Source of the DNA: Salvia splendens
Lineage: Eukaryota > Streptophyta > Magnoliopsida > Lamiales > Lamiaceae
NCBI RefSeq assembly: GCF_004379255.2
Contig: NC_056040.1
Location: 35,327,779-35,391,778 of the forward strand
DNA: 64,000 nt
Reading direction: 5' to 3'
Under the pieces are notes generated by a model. It had not been told where the DNA came from. It did not search any database and saw only the letters and a program-made list of their open reading frames with translations. This document shows, one piece after another, positions 20,923 to 31,869 of this stretch. A program made the translations under genes and the position numbers. Within the stretch, counting starts at the first letter, position 1, and each line of letters opens with the position of its first letter.

Positions 20923-21149
20923 AGTCGGTTACTCGGAGATGGAAGATCATAGAGCCTTTGGTTTGTTTAATTGCACTTTTGAAGGGAGTAGGATGGGGTC
21001 CGAGTCGTGTGGAGTCGGACCGCTTTCTACTCTTGCCTTTGCTATGGCACACCACTTTTGGTTGTGGCCACGTTCTGTAATCCCCCTTTTTGATATATAG
21101 GGATGAGGGACCCACGAACCCTCCACCGTAATGGTGTTTAAAAAAAAAA
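20923..21149 (+). other. LINE-D 3' UTR and poly(A)
   Basis: Non-coding. It holds the family hairpins: GAGTAG...GTCCGA/TCGGAC...CTACTC, the CACACC-ACTTTTG region with one change on the 3' arm, and CACC-GTAAT-GGTG before a 10-A tail at 21140-21149. Confidence 0.85.
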
Positions 21150-21220
21150 CGTAACCGAAGCCGTCATGAACAGGTACAATTTAAACCTACCAATGTGATT
21201 TGGCAAGTCCAAATGTTCAT
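21150..21220 (+). pseudogene. LINE-E segment 2 (between zf-RVT and RNase H)
   Basis: 71 bp of the LINE-E ORF2 linker (R-N-R-S-R-H-E-Q-V-Q-F-K-like codons, then VIWQVQMFI), bounded by LINE-D on the left and LINE-F on the right. It joins 6386 to 30158 when both insertions are removed. Confidence 0.85.
21205..21220 (+). repeat. Target-site duplication of LINE-F (partner 30157-30172)
   Basis: aagtccaaatgttcat precedes LINE-F and is repeated directly after its poly(A) at 30157-30172, 16 bp without mismatch. Confidence 0.92.
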
Positions 21221-21227
21221 AAGGACT

Positions 21228-21257
21228 CTAGAGAGAGATGCTCCTCCTTCTCTCTAG
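21228..21257 (+). promoter_or_regulatory. LINE-F 5' terminal hairpin
   Basis: CTAGAGAGA (21228-21236) and TCTCTCTAG (21249-21257) form a perfect 9-bp stem with a 12-base loop. Confidence 0.7.
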
Positions 21258-21409
21258 CAATCTCATCTCCGTTTGATAACTCGGTCCTCCCCACCCAAGG
21301 GTTTCCTTCACCCACCGTCTCCCAACACCTCTCGTCGTCAACCTCCACCCCGGTGCGTCATCCCTATCTCTCGCGAGACCAGCCATCCGTGTCCGCCTCT
21401 CGGCCGGCC

Positions 21410-24203
21410 ATGCCGGATCCAACCTCGAGCCCCATCCCGGCCCCGCCGGACCCCGACACGGCAAGTACTATCCCGGACCAGCTCATGGTCTTCCACTCGA
21501 ATGATGCCTCAATCCCGAAGCTTTCGGCCAAAGATCTGAAAATGAAGAGTAAGAAGAGCCGGGTTAGCGCGAGAAAGAGCACACCGGCTCCCCCACCAAA
21601 GGTCATGGTCGGAAAAGGTTCGTGCCTTCACCACTCCTGGAGGACAAGCAACTTCGGAAGAAACTCACCTTCGGATCGGATGATAGCCCCGTCATTGAGG
21701 CCGCCGATATGAGCTCCGACCATGACAATCTAAGTTGTATGTCACTCTCGTTCCCATCTTGTCCCAATGACGGCTTGGAAGCAAAAGGACCGGAAAACCA
21801 CCATTTGGCCCACACTCCTCCGGAAGGAAACCACATGGAGCCGGTGGCCCTTGCGATCTTGCCGGCAGGTGCACCGGACCCCCCCTCCGACCAAGGTCCC
21901 GCCTGTATGAGACGACCGTTGGGGAAGGTGACGCCATGCTCACTTGCGTACCCCAAGAGGGTGTGGCTGAACCATGTGCTCCAAAAAGTACCTTGGAGAG
22001 TGGGTTAGTCAACTTACCCGAAATGTGCATAGAACCAAAAGACCTTTCCGAAAGCGCCTTTGTCCCTTACCAACAAGAGAAACCATGTGAAGACTCGTGC
22101 CACCCCCTCCCAATGCAGCAAATGAAGCCAAAGAGGAATGATATTTTGCAAGTACTCTCTTTGGAGGCGGCGAAAATCCTTGATTCCGCGGCGGCACAAC
22201 CCCTCCTCGCCGGCCCGCCGCCGGAAACCGCCTTCCGGTCAATGGAAACCCCACTCCTCCTTGAATACCAAAAAGAGATCACTCCCCCCAACCTCTTACT
22301 TGCTGATGGCCCCACCCTCTCCACTTCCCTCCACTTGAGCGAGGGAGAACTAGGAAAATCCGGGACAACTTTGAAAACGGCGCGTCGGGTGATGGGGTGA
22401 GGCTGGCTTGGCCAAAAGACAGGATGGAATCCAACTCCGTGCGGGCCACGATGGCTCTCGTGGCCCCGACCATGACCTCGACAAGCTCCGAACGGCCCAA
22501 CGCCACCTTGGGGACCCCTTGGGACAAATTTACCCCAATGCATGTAGATGGTTTGGCCGTAGGACCTCAAGGGGATGGCTCAAGTGGAAACCACCCCCCA
22601 ACGAGATCATTAGGCCGATGAATCACACTCAAGGGCGAGAAAGCGGGGCGGCCGAGAAGGTACCCATCAAGCCGATTTCTATGGCCGACATGGTTCGAGG
22701 GTCCCCGAACCCCGAAGGTCCGCAAGCCTTCCTCCCAGAGAACATCCAAAACATTGGGTTTGCCACCACATCTAACGGCATCCCGACCATCTACTTCTCC
22801 GGGGCGGAGATTCAAAAGTTGGCTACAAACCTAGGTCACGCCATCGTCGGTAAGTTCTCCCACTCAATTCCGTCATCACATCAAATTCAAAAGGCCTTGG
22901 ATAACATTAAATTCAGTCGGGGTTTCACTTGGAAATTTATTAATGCAAAACATGTTTTTGTGTAATTTGAGGATATGGCGGACTATGCACGGCTCCTTAG
23001 TGGCCCTAAAGGTACTCCAGTGTGGTTCATCGACCGACATCCGATGAGAGTCTTTAAATGGACACCCGATTTTGATGCGTATTGTGAATCCCCAATCGCG
23101 GCGATTTGGTGCAATTTAATTGGCCTCCCAATTCATCTCTTTGATCAATCGGCCCTTTTTGCCATCGGAAAGCCCCTAGGGACACCTATTCAAGTGGATC
23201 ATGCCACGGCCAACAAGTCACGACTTTTGTTCGCCCGCATTTGTGTTGAGATCGACATCACCAAACCACCCCCCGAAGAGATCATCTTAGATATTTGTGG
23301 CCGAGAAATGGTTCATAAGTGAAATGGGACAAGATCCCATCCTATTGTCGGGAATGCAAACACGTGGGCCACAAAAGCGACGTGTACTATGCGGCGGGTA
23401 GAGGGGAACGGCCCCCCAAACATAACTACAACGTAGCCCCTCCGAAACAGCCACAACAAGGGGACCGTCAAGCCGGGAAAGTAAGTGAGGGTGCAAGGCA
23501 TGATGGGAACTCGGAATGGATACAACAAGGGTACAAGACAAAGGTACACCAACAACGGCTTAACCCGAAGGCAAATGCGCACAATGGCCCGAATTGGTCG
23601 GGGCCGGACATCATGGGGGAAATGCAAAATGAAGGGGGCATGGAGCTAGTCATCCACCCCATTGAGAAGGATCATAGCGCTCATCATTGCGCTAAACACA
23701 CTAGAGATCCGATTGCTATTCCCTCCTCTTCCGGAGGCGGCCGAGGAGGCTCACCGAAGGCAGCGAATAAGAGATGCTACCGTGCGCCCTCGGCATCGGG
23801 TACTCGAGAGAAATCGAAAGGCTCTTTCCTCCCTTTTAATCTCGATCGGGCTGAGTCACAAACGGTGGAAAACCACATGAGCACCAATCGGTACTACTCC
23901 CTCATGGCTCGGGAAAACTTTGTGGAAAATGAGCTTGAGGACATGGGTGCGTGGGAAGCATACAATCTCCCCAACGGAGTCGATGTTGAAAACGCCCCTA
24001 GACCCCCAAATTTGTCGGAGGTTGATGGGGATGAGTTCGAGGATTGCGATACCATTGAGGTGGAGCGGACGCCGAGCTAAAATGCAGAGGATACCACCAT
24101 GTCAATCACGGAGGGTGATACATGCTACTCTCCGCAAGACCATCAACTTACCAAATTCCAAGGAGGGCCTTCACACCCGCCGGGTACGAACCTCCACTGT
24201 TAA
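21410..24203 (+). pseudogene. LINE-F ORF1, frameshifted
   Basis: ORF1 RNA-binding protein. Start MPDPTSSPIPAPPDPD at 21410, then TIPDQLMVFHS. A frame break lies near 21600, in the CVPSPLLEDKQLRKKL box, and others near 21930 and 22390. The DUF4283 core begins at about 22755 (IGFATTSNGIPTIYFSGAE). A TAA at 22963-22965 replaces a CAA Gln codon, and a TGA near 23320 precedes KWDKIPSYC. The knuckle CRECKHVGHKSDVY has lost its last Cys. The stop TAA 24201-24203 is two bases before the ORF2 ATG. Confidence 0.85.
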
Positions 24204-24205
24204 CT

Positions 24206-26426
24206 ATGTCTTTCAATCTCATGTTTTGGAACGTTAGGGGGATTGCTAAGGTGCCCACCCAAAACGTTCTAAAAAGATTAATTAAGTCTCATAATATTAA
24301 TTTTCTTGCATTAATGGAACCACTAACTGCTCCCGACCCGGAGAAGTTCTCCAAGACCTTGGGGCTCGTCTTCCAAGGATCAAATCTGAATGGAAAGATA
24401 TGGGTGTTTGCTGAAGAAGGCACAAGATTCTGTGCTGAATGCAACACGGATCAAGTTCTTCATGGCCGGGTCGAGTCCCCTCGCCTTGTGGGACACATTG
24501 GCATTTCAGCGGTTTATGCTAAATGAACAAGGGGCGAAAGGATCCATTTGTAGGACAAAATGAGGGAAATTGCATTGGCTACTGAAGGCTCGCCTTGGAT
24601 CATTGGGGGAGACTTCAACCCCATTCTTTCGACGGGCGATAGAGTTGGTAGTGACACTAACCAACAAGTTGAAATGGTGGACTTTGCGGAGGCTATTGAA
24701 GATTGCAGAGTTCTTGATCCGGGGTTCGATGGCTCGGAATTTACATGGGCCAAGAATGGCCTTTTCGAGAGGCTCGATAGAGTAATAGTGAATGAACCTT
24801 GGGCACAATGCTTTGAAGCGACTAGAGTAACAAACTTACCTCGGGTTTCATCGGACCATGGCCCCGTGTTGGTCCGGTGCAGAACCCCACGTACCCACAC
24901 TGAGGGCAGGCCATTCCATTTTCAAAATATGTGGGTTAGGCATGATGGTTTTGCTGATTTGGTTCGGGGTGACTGAAGCCAACCGACCGGGGCTGGAGGA
25001 CTTCTCAATCTTCAGATTAAGCTTGGCCGAGCTAAGAAAACCCTTAAGGAGTGGAATAAGGCTGTCTTCGGGAACATTCATGACAACCTTAGGGAAATGG
25101 AGGAAAAAATCGCGATGGCCCAAGCAGAATTTGAGGAGAGGCCTTCCCCGGATAACAGGGCAGAAGTTAACCGTAGCATTGCCATGTATATCCGTCTTCT
25201 CAAGATGGAGGAGGACTTCTGGAGACAAAAGGCGACCCTTCGATGGCTTGCGGAGGGCGACAAGAACACCAAATTTTATCAAAGCTGGGTCAAACAAAAG
25301 AGATTAAGGATGCGCATCCACAAGATCAATGTGGGGGGGGAGAGAACTCACGGTGGAATTGGAGATCAGGAACTCTGCCGCGGATTTCTTCCAAAACCTC
25401 CTTGCCCCGGGACCCCTCTCTCTCCTGGAGCCGGATTTGGGCTTGATTCAGCGCCTCTCACCTTCTCCTGAAGTGGAAGCCCTACCGAATCCACCAAGCG
25501 TAGAGGAAGTGAAAAAAGCCGTATTTGACATCTCCGGAGATAGCGCCCCTGGACCGGATGGTTTCACAGCCACCTTCTATCAATCTTGCTGGGATACGGT
25601 CGGTATTGATGTTGTGGCCGCTATCCAGCAATTTTTCAAGGGAGCCTACCTACCCCGAAGCATCACGGCCACGAGCATCGTACTCATTCCGAAGAAGCTT
25701 GGCCCAGACTCGTGGAGTGATTGTCGCCCCATTAGCTTGTGCAATGTTTCAAACAAGATCATCACCAAAATCCTCACAAGGAGATTATCTCCCCTCCTCC
25801 CTCAGGTTATTGCGCCAAATCAGAGTGGGTTTGTGAAAGGCCGGCTGCTTAATGATAACGTCCTCTTGGCGCAAAAGATGTTCCATGAACTTCCGAGGAG
25901 CGCGCCGGCCCCCAATGTTGCGGTCAAGATTGATATGGATAAAGCTTACGACAGAGTCCAGTGGCCCCTATTGATCAAGGTCATGGACCGAATGGGCTTC
26001 CCCGCCAGATGGATCTCCATGATTGAGAGGTGTGTGGGCTCATGCTGGTTTTCGGTCTTAATTAATGGAGTTCCATCCGGGTTCTTCAAGTCATCTCGCG
26101 GCCTTAGACAAGGTGACCCAATATCACCCTTCTTATTTGTGATTGCTGCGGATTACCTCTCAAGGTCTCTGGATAAACTCATTCTGGGAAAAGAGATGAT
26201 CTTTAAAGCCTCTCGGGGATGCATGGAGATTAGTCACCGCCTATTCCGACGATATTGTAATCTTCACCCAAGCGGCAGAAGTCCCTCTGAGGCAGCTCAG
26301 AGCTTGTCTTGATGAATACGCGGGAATCTCCGGACAGCAGATCAATCTTGCAAAGAGTAACTTCTACATTGCCGAAAAACATGAGAGGTGTGCCGGCCTA
26401 ATCCAGGCCGAAGGGGGATTCACTCT
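24206..26426 (+). pseudogene. LINE-F ORF2 part 1: endonuclease and RT
   Basis: Begins MSFNLMFWNVRGIAKV. The endonuclease keeps GGDFNPIL and SDHGPVLVRC but has stops at about 24524 (TGA for Cys), 24552 (TAG for Trp) and 24974 (TGA for Trp). A G8 run at 25333-25340 coincides with a frame break. RT motifs follow: DSAPGPDGFTA, NQSGFVKGR, KIDMDKAYDRVQ and GLRQGDPISP. The YADD region near 26250 is frameshifted and reads YSDD. The sequence stops at the GGFTRG codons, where LINE-G entered. Confidence 0.87.
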
Positions 26427-28004
26427 TTTTTTTTTAAATCAAAAGCACCACGAGGGTGGAGGGTTCAGGCAGACCCACACCTGTGCATTACTAAGGACAA
26501 TTGCAACGAAAAACTAGGAACACCGAGCCGCCCAAAAGTGATAGCTCGCCAAAACCAATTAGAGTACAACGAGGGCCTCCCTACCAACTAGAGTGGTCAT
26601 CAATGTACTCTTCACTATTCTATTACAATTAACATGGTGCAACCTTCACATCACAAAATCCAAGATCCGTCACTTAATTGAGGCCCACAATAGGGATACC
26701 CCTACGATGAACGATCCCTCCCGGATCAAGTTCCTCGATGAAGCCTTCTTTCTCCCGGTTGGGGAGCCCACATGAGACATTCATTGAGCAAGTGCTCGGC
26801 TCGTTCGCACTAGAGTCATCCCGATCGAATGACTCTAGTGGCGACATTGTCTTTCAAACGCAAATTGTCGATGTGTTAAGCTTTGGAGTGCATGTCTCCC
26901 TTATGTGCCTTGCCTTTCCTCTTCCTCGACACCAATTGGAATCCATCCTCGTCCATGCTTGGTTGACTCCCAAGGGGCGCTCGAGGAGCCAACGGATCGA
27001 CGTTCATTGTACCCTCCTTGTTCTTCTCTTGGTTGCCACTATCTTTTTCCTTGTTAGGTGAGGTGCCAACCCTAATCGCCGCCTTTGGACGCCATTCTCG
27101 ACGGATGATCTTGTGATCGTGGCTAGGGTAGAACGCCTTGGTTGGTGTTCGGTAATCCTTGCCTCGACCCTTCCTTCCCAACGCATGACACTCATCAATG
27201 ACATGCCCAACATGCTTACAATTCTCGCAAAACAATGGGATACGGTCCCATGCTACTTTGTGTCTTGAATTTTTGCCTAGGATGTTTAGCATGATCTCCT
27301 CCGTTGGGGGGTTGGCGATATCAATCTCAACACATATCCTAGCAAAAGAGAGCCGAGTTTGATTGATTGTCGCATGGTCCGCTTGTAACGGCTTGCCTAA
27401 TAGCTTGCCGATTGCCATGAGGGCCGATTCCTCAAAAAGAAGGGCCGGTAGTCCCATGATATTGCACCACACGACAACGATGGGCGACTCAAAGAACGTA
27501 TCAAAGTCCAGCGCCCATTTTAACACCCTCATTGGGTGAATGTCAACAAACCAAACCGGACTCCCATTAGGGCCACTTAAGACCTTAGCATAATCAGCCA
27601 TATCTTGGAATTGAAGTAGGATGTGCTTGGCATTCAAGTATTTCCAAGTGAAAGAACCAACTAGCCCCATACCCCTTAAGCTTTTTTGAATTTGGAAAGA
27701 AGAAGGGAGTGAGTGGGAAAACTTCCCAACAATGACTAGTCCTAGTTTCTCCGAGAGATATTCCATTTCAACATCGGTAAAGGAGAGATAAGGTGTACCT
27801 TCAAAGTCTCCGGCTGTTCCCAAAGGTGTGACCTTGCCGGCGTCGAGTGGGATTCGCTCGTCCTTATGGGTTTTATGTGGTGTTGAGGCTCCCACCATGC
27901 ACCCCATCCCCCAATGTGCGAACAAGTTTTTAGCCTCCTTCCATGCATTCGCCGGCGGGACCAGGTTTTCCGGCGGGTACTCCGGCGGCCGGCCATCGGT
28001 GCCA
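26427..28004 (-). mobile_element. LINE-G: ORF1-only non-LTR element, 5' truncated
   Basis: Reverse-strand insertion in LINE-F, with its poly(A) (T run 26426-26437) at the low-coordinate end. Reading from its 5' end it holds an open ORF1-like frame (to 26876), then a 3' UTR of about 440 bp and the tail, with no reverse transcriptase at all. The 3' end has the hairpin CACC-CTCGT-GGTG and a stem-loop with the CACTTTTGGG apex shared with the other LINEs. It is related to LINE-H (53863-54184) over the 3' UTR. No clear target-site duplication is seen; a few host bases seem lost. It could be a naturally ORF1-only family or an internal-deletion copy. Confidence 0.8.
26876..28002 (-). CDS. LINE-G ORF1 (DUF4283 + zf-CCHC), open, start missing
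   Basis: About 375 codons without a stop or frameshift, open right up to the 5' junction, so the true start has probably been truncated away (no in-frame ATG before CMVGAS). DUF4283: LSFTDVEMEYLSEKLG, VIVGKFSHSLPSSFQIQKSL, HPMRVLKWALDFD. Zinc knuckle CENCKHVGHVIDEC has the spacing C-x2-C-x4-H-x4-C (near 27210). The C-terminus is DGFQLVSRKRKGKAHK, a basic tail typical of plant LINE ORF1 and unlike the YQGG endings of the other copies here. It is clearly diverged from the A/B/D/F/I/K family. Expected to bind RNA; no enzyme domain. Confidence 0.85.
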
Positions 28005-29918
28005 TGGTACCTTCCCTTTCCTTTATCTCGGTGTGCCTATTTATCGAGGTGTAAAGCGTACAGACATGTTTATGTTCCTTCGGGAAAAGCTTGCCGCGAG
28101 TGTCACAGGGTGGGGTCACCGCCACCTCTCATCAAGAGTACGCTCGAAGCGGTGCCACTCCACATCTTCCAAGCCATCGAGCCAACCTCCGGGGCGCTCA
28201 AACAATTGGATCAGCAGATGGCTCGGTTCTTCTGGGGATCGACAAGTGAGAGGAAAAAAACACACTGGATCGGTTGGGATCAGATCTGCCTCCCGACGTC
28301 CGAAGGAGGGCTCGGAGTTAGAAAAACCAAAGAAGTACTCCGAGCCTTTAGCATTAAGTTATGGTGGAGATTCCGAGAGCAAAGCTCACTCTGGGCTAGA
28401 TATATGATGATAAAATATTACAAGAAGGTCTCCCCCCTTGCGGCCAACCCCTCCGGGCATAACAGCCCAACTTGGAAAAGACTCATGCGCACAAGACATC
28501 AGGCGAATCCTCACATTCGATGGGTGGTGGGTAAAGGGGAAATCTACTTTTGGGATGACATTTGGGTGGGTGATTCCACTCTTCGGTCCCTTACTTTTGA
28601 TGATAGAGGCAACCACACTTCCCAGGTCGAAGAATTCCTCAGGGATGGCGAGTGGAATGAAGCCAAGCTCCAACAACTCCGTGACCAGGCCGGGCTACCA
28701 CAACAGGTTATTTCTCAGATCCTCGACACCCCGGTCATTGCAGGGGAGCCAGACACGCCGAGGTGGTCCCTTTCTAGCCTCAGAGAATTTACACTAGCAA
28801 CAACATGGGACACTATCCGCACACATAGACCGAGGATACAAGGGCTCGAAGACATATGGAGGGCTGGCCTAACCAACTCTATTGCAATCTTCAACTGGCG
28901 CCTTCTGTCGAATCGAATCCCGGTTGATTCTAAACTCCAATGGAGGAAGATCGACTTGGCCTCAAAATGCCAATGCTGCCCAAGGAATCCGAGCACCGAA
29001 TCCCTTCAGCACCTCTTCATCCAAGGTCGGGGAGAAACTAGTGTGTGGCAGGAATTCGACGGGTGGTTCGGGGGATCGACACCTCCCCTACGGATTAACG
29101 ACATCATTCCAGATCGGCTTGAGACCTGGTCGCATCGGATGCAACAACAAGACCCGAAACACCTTTGCCGAGTAACGCCATACCTCATCCTGTGGTTCCT
29201 TTGGGCGGAGTGAAACCGAAGCCGGCATGAGCAAGTCCAATTCAAACCGTACAATGTGGTGTGGCAAGTTCAGATGTACATTTACAATAACATGACTAAC
29301 GGGATCATTAAGCCGAAGCACTGGAAGGGAGTGCAAATGGGCATGAGTATTCCGAGCCACCCTGCCTCAGGACGGACGAGACCAATGGTGACTTCTGTTA
29401 AGTGGCACCCCCCTGAAGGCCCGTGGATTAAAGTCAATACAGACGGGGCATACACTGGGGCACCGGACAGAGTGGAAGGGGGAGGAGTGGTACGCGACTG
29501 GTCCAGAAAGTTGCTCGCGGCCTTCTCAACCCCCCTTGACGCACACTCAGCCCTAGAGGCCGAATTGATGGCTGCTCATCATGGACTTGAGCTTGCGAGG
29601 GTACATGAGCAACCCATTTGGATCGAGACGGACTCAGAACAAGCCGCCAATCTCCTCAATGGCTTTACATGGGGACCGGCACATCTCCGCCGGGTCATGG
29701 CGCGAATTTTCCTCTTCAAGCGCCGGTACACCATGCGCGCCTCCTTTATCCCCCGGGAGGGGAATCAAACGGCGGACCTGCTCGCTAAGATGGGCCTTGG
29801 CCAGCAATGCTTCCTCAGGTTCTCCGCCCAAACAGCCCCAAGACCCCTAAAGGACATCATTAGAATGGAAGAAATGGGAATACCTAACATTCGAGTTCGG
29901 TCGGAAGAACACGAGTAG
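28005..29918 (+). pseudogene. LINE-F ORF2 part 2: RT end, zf-RVT, RNase H
   Basis: Resumes with GTFPFLYLGVPIYRGVKRTDMFMFLRE. About 20 bp of the GGRLT block are missing near 28130, shifting the frame. The run to 29213 has QQMARFFWGSTSERKKTHWIGW and the zf-RVT CQCC/SLQHLFIQG. TGA 29211-29213 replaces an Arg codon. RNase H (29256-29918) is open: VNTDGAY, EAELMA, ETDSEQ, QTADLLAK. It ends at TAG 29916-29918. Confidence 0.88.
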
Positions 29919-30157
29919 CACAGTTGCCGAGGAAGGAAGGAGTGTTTTATCTTTTGATTTTGTTCATTTGTATCTTGTCTTTTGGAAGGGAGTATGATGA
30001 GGTCCGGGTTGTGGGATCCGGACCGCTCTCTACTCCTAATCTTTGTGTTGGCACACCACTTTTGGGTGTGGCCAGGATCTGTATTCAACCTCTTATGATA
30101 TATAGGGATGAGGGACCCACGAACCCTCCACCGTAAAGGTGTTTGATTAAAAAAAAA
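29919..30157 (+). other. LINE-F 3' UTR and poly(A)
   Basis: Non-coding. Hairpins: GGAGTA...GGTCCGG/CCGGACC...TACTCC (29989-30036), GGCACACC-ACTTTTG-GGTGTGGCC, and CACC-GTAAA-GGTG before the tail. The tandem-duplicated unit begins at 30037. Confidence 0.88.
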
Positions 30158-31086
30158 AGTCCAAATGTTCATCCGGAATAGTATGGAGAATGGGGGCATA
30201 AGAATGAAACATTGGATCGGGATAAGCCCTACAATGGAAATACCGAGTCGTGCTGAGACAGGAAGGCCAACACCGGTTGCTATGCTGATCAAATGGCACC
30301 CACCGATCCCATCGTGGATTAAACTCAACACGGATGGAGCCTTCTCAACCACAACAAAACAAGGAGGAGGAGGGGGCATAGTTCGGGATCATCAAGGGAA
30401 GATGTTTGCAGCCTTCGCCACTCCCATCATCGCACAATCGGCCTTAGAGGCCAAACTTACAGCCATCTATCACGGTTTGGAAATAGCCAGGGAGTTTAAG
30501 AAACCAATTTGGATTGAATCGGATGCTAAACAAGCCATCGATCTATTCAAAGGGGCAGCATGGGGCCCGGCACACACTTGCCAAGTAATGGCCCGACTAA
30601 ACATGCTCAAGAAGCAATACACCATCCGGTCCTCCTTTATCCACAGGGAGGGCAACAAAGCAGCCGATTTCCTAGCCAAGATGGGCCTTGAGCAAACCGC
30701 CTTGAGCCGAATGACCGCAGATAACACCCCAAGATTGCTCAAAGCCATTGTTCGATTGGACGTTATAGGATTCCCCAACCTCCGAATGAGTAGTGACGTC
30801 CGAGAGTAGTGCAAGTGTTCAAGTGGCCTTCCGCAAAAAAGGATACAACGGTCGGGAGCTGATTGTAGGCCGGAGAGTACGTAGGTGTCGAACCCGACCA
30901 GGCTCGTCCCCACCGTACTCTTTGATGATTTTGCCCTAGTGTGTTTGTTTTATTTTTGTACTCTTAGCTCTAGATTGTTTGGCCCTTGTAATCCTTGATT
31001 GTAACCTCTTTTGATGAAGAAATATAGGGATGGGGGACCCACGAACCCTCCACCGTAAAGGTATTGTGACAAAAAAAAATAAAAAA
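30158..31086 (+). pseudogene. LINE-E segment 3: RNase H, 3' UTR, poly(A)
   Basis: End of LINE-E ORF2. RNase H is open to TAG 30807-30809, with LNTDGAFS, EAKLTA (the second acidic position is EAK instead of EAE), ESDAKQ and KAADFLAK. The 3' UTR (30810-31070) is of a different type from LINE-A: a long stem AGAGTACG/CGTACTCT and ACC-GTAAA-GGT, followed by a mixed A tail at 31071-31086. The copia RNase H starts directly after the tail. An almost identical second copy is at 54306-55235. Confidence 0.88.
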
Positions 31087-31404
31087 TGGAAGCTTGAGTA
31101 TGTGGCCACTTCGGAGGATGCAAAAGAGCCTGTATGGTTCAAGAACTTCCTTATGGATTTAGGTGTGGTTGCGAATCTGCCCAAGAGCATCACGGTTTAT
31201 TGTGACAATTTTGGTGCTGTGGCAAATTCGAAGGAACCAAGAGCTCACAAAGCGAGCAAACACATAGAGCGGAAGTATCATATCATAAGGGATATAGTGC
31301 AGAGAGGAGACATACAAGTGCTCAAGATTGCGTCAGAGAACAACCTGGCAAATCCTTTTACAAAGGTAATGACGGTAAAACCGTTCGAGGGCCACGTTAA
31401 AGGT
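31087..31404 (+). pseudogene. copia RNase H C-terminal fragment
   Basis: Encodes the end of a copia RNase H domain: M-E-A-E-Y-V-A with one extra base, EAKEPVWFKNFLMDLGVV-like sequence, ITVYCDN, HKASKHIERKYHIIRD, NLANPFTK and VKPFEGHVKG. It fits as the downstream part of the copia at 2806-4743 with roughly 75 bp missing between them. It joins gypsy sequence directly at about 31404 without an LTR. Confidence 0.82.
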
Positions 31405-31869
31405 ATTACCTCCATTAAGAAGTATTGAACACCAAATTGACCTTGTTCCCTGGGCAGTACTACCAAACCGACCAGCCTATAGAGCCAATCCCGAAGAGAC
31501 TAAGGAAATTCAAAGGCAAGTGCAAGATTTGTTGGACAACGGAAAAATCCGTGAGAGCATGAGTCCATGTGCTGTTCCGGTAATTGTTGTTTCTATGAAA
31601 GATGGATCATGGAAGATGTTCATCGACTGCCGAGCAATCAACAAAATCACGGTAAAGTATCACTATCCTATTCCTAGGCTAGATGATATGCTTGATGAAT
31701 TGCGTGGATCTGTTGTGTTTAGTAAGATCGATTTGAAAAGTGGTTAGCATCACATTCGAATTAGAGAAGGAGACGAATGGAAAACAACCTTTAAAACAAA
31801 ATTTGGTCTATATGAGTGGTTAGTAATCCCTTTTGGTTTAACTAATGCACCAAGTACTTTCACGAGATT

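Larger units (their letters stand above)
6387..21149 (+). mobile_element. LINE-D, split by LINE-A (10104-17769)
   Basis: Near full-length L1-type LINE inserted into LINE-E. It has a 5' UTR (6387-6618, without a gene and without the terminal hairpin), ORF1 6619-9078, ORF2 from 9081 to about 20922, a 3' UTR with the family hairpins, and a short poly(A) at 21140-21149. LINE-A interrupts ORF2. After subtracting A the element is about 7.1 kb. Multiple stops and frameshifts make it a dead copy. Confidence 0.9.
21221..30157 (+). mobile_element. LINE-F, full-length but decayed, split by LINE-G
   Basis: L1-type LINE with a 5' terminal hairpin (21228-21257), ORF1 21410-24203, ORF2 24206-29918 interrupted by LINE-G (26427-28004), a 3' UTR with hairpins (GGTCCGG 30001-30007 pairs CCGGACC 30018-30024), and poly(A) ending at 30158. 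Length without LINE-G is about 7.36 kb. It sits in LINE-E with a 16-bp target-site duplication. The left breakpoint of the tandem duplication is inside its 3' UTR (30037). Confidence 0.93.

Noticed and set aside
26876..27925. Possible host zinc-knuckle gene on the reverse strand
   Set aside because: The DUF4283/CCHC architecture, adjacent LINE-type 3' hairpins and poly(A), and location inside LINE-F identify it as a transposon ORF1.
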